From the NCBI GenBank assembly GCA_045641165.1, contig JAZUGL010000006.1, positions 1 to 64,000 of the forward strand: a stretch of DNA of 64,000 nucleotides, in the 5' to 3' direction. Positions within the stretch are counted from its first letter, which is position 1. Each line of letters opens with the position of its first letter. This document shows positions 63,876-64,000 of this stretch, one piece after another. The position numbers were made by a program, and so were the translations under genes. A model generated the notes under the pieces. The model searched no databases, was not told the origin of the DNA, and was given only the letters and a program-made list of their open reading frames with translations. The stretch is from Hennigella sp045641165 (GTDB lineage: Bacteria; Bacillota_I; Bacilli_A; Mycoplasmatales; Mycoplasmoidaceae).

Positions 63876-64000
63876 ATGTCAAGATATACAGGAAGTATTA
63901 ATCGTAAATCAAGACGCTACGGCTTCTCTTTGTTAGAAAATAACAAAGAATTTTCTAAAGGCAAAAAAAGAACATATGCCCCAGGAGCTCATGGCGCAAA
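63876..64000 (+). CDS. rpsD: 30S ribosomal protein S4, N-terminal part (runs off window)
   Basis: The visible 41 residues (MSRYTGSINRKSRRYGFSLL, then KGKKRTYAPGAHG) match the start of S4, including the R-x-Y-x-P-G-x-H-G block. S4 starts 30S assembly and binds 16S rRNA. A TATAAT at 63859-63864 lies 11 bases before the ATG. The rest lies outside the window. Confidence 0.95.
   Translation, partial: MSRYTGSINRKSRRYGFSLLENNKEFSKGKKRTYAPGAHGA

Noticed and set aside
1..64000. Insertion sequences, prophage or restriction-modification genes
   Set aside because: No transposase, integrase, phage or methylase/restriction motifs were seen; the only repeats are the local duplications reported.

Overview
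The window reads as a low-GC Mollicute chromosome that uses genetic code 4. Many conserved genes (topA, polC, rpsB, clpB, guaB, tuf, hydA and others) read through in-frame TGA codons at positions where tryptophan is expected. There are no cell-wall genes, gene spacing is tight, and stop-start overlaps of the TAATG type are common. Both dxr and ispG (MEP isoprenoid route), four BspA-like leucine-rich-repeat surface proteins and a three-subunit [FeFe] hydrogenase are present. I infer a fermentative mycoplasma-like organism of the mucosa, gut or a protist host, perhaps a relative of the M. penetrans/M. iowae/Malacoplasma lineage. The window has no 16S rRNA, so this cannot be fixed here.

Layout. 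1-5980 (+): a DprA-like tail, a small paralogous-family ORF, topA-trxA-rpmG, then rpmG-secE-nusG and rpsB. 5950-9430 (-): mnmG-rsmG-ParA-like block, a tRNA-Gln and a tiny DUF4177-like gene. 9445-10905 (-): first BspA-like protein. 11013-15790 (-): rnpB and polC. 15833-20150 (-): tsf-pyrH-frr-cdsA-dxr. 20208-21755 (+): cardiolipin synthase. 21815-25032 (-): two more BspA-like proteins. 25115-28673 (+): CIRCE-lon, a damaged and duplicated small-ORF locus, and recU. 28656-32198: rpiB (a tandem fusion), guaB, and guaA lacking its glutaminase half. 32245-35902 (-): tuf, CIRCE-clpB, tRNA-Arg. 35982-39275 (+): tig-ispG-rnhC. 39265-44317 (-): truB-ribF, then ecfA1-ecfA2-ecfT-truA. 44341-46408: ttcA-like gene, a lipoprotein, an HPr-like gene and a deoxyribosyltransferase. 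46430-48106 (-): fourth LRR lipoprotein. 48189-52502 (-): hydC-hydB-hydA-ferredoxin. 52585-54861 (+): def and rnjA. 54882-57880 (-): two paralogous MFS carriers. 57940-59310 (+): fumC. 59319-61591 (-): small-family ORF, dinB and tlyA. 61646-64000 (+): a BI-1-like membrane protein, HIT, a membrane protein and the start of rpsD.

How it fits together. Most genes are translation, replication and quality-control housekeeping. The metabolic character comes from HydABC plus a 2[4Fe-4S] ferredoxin, which should re-oxidise NADH and reduced ferredoxin by making H2. The MEP enzyme IspG is itself an iron-sulfur enzyme. FumC, two MFS carriers and an ECF energising module suggest import and interconversion of host metabolites. 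lon and clpB carry near-identical CIRCE operators, so a HrcA-type heat-shock regulon is expected.

The most notable observations are the hydrogenase in a code-4 Mollicute, a single-chain RpiB whose two halves keep complementary halves of one active site, a small ORF family with a covarying 5' hairpin and a one-base frameshift in one copy, and repeated TATAAT boxes so close to ATG that leaderless mRNAs are likely.
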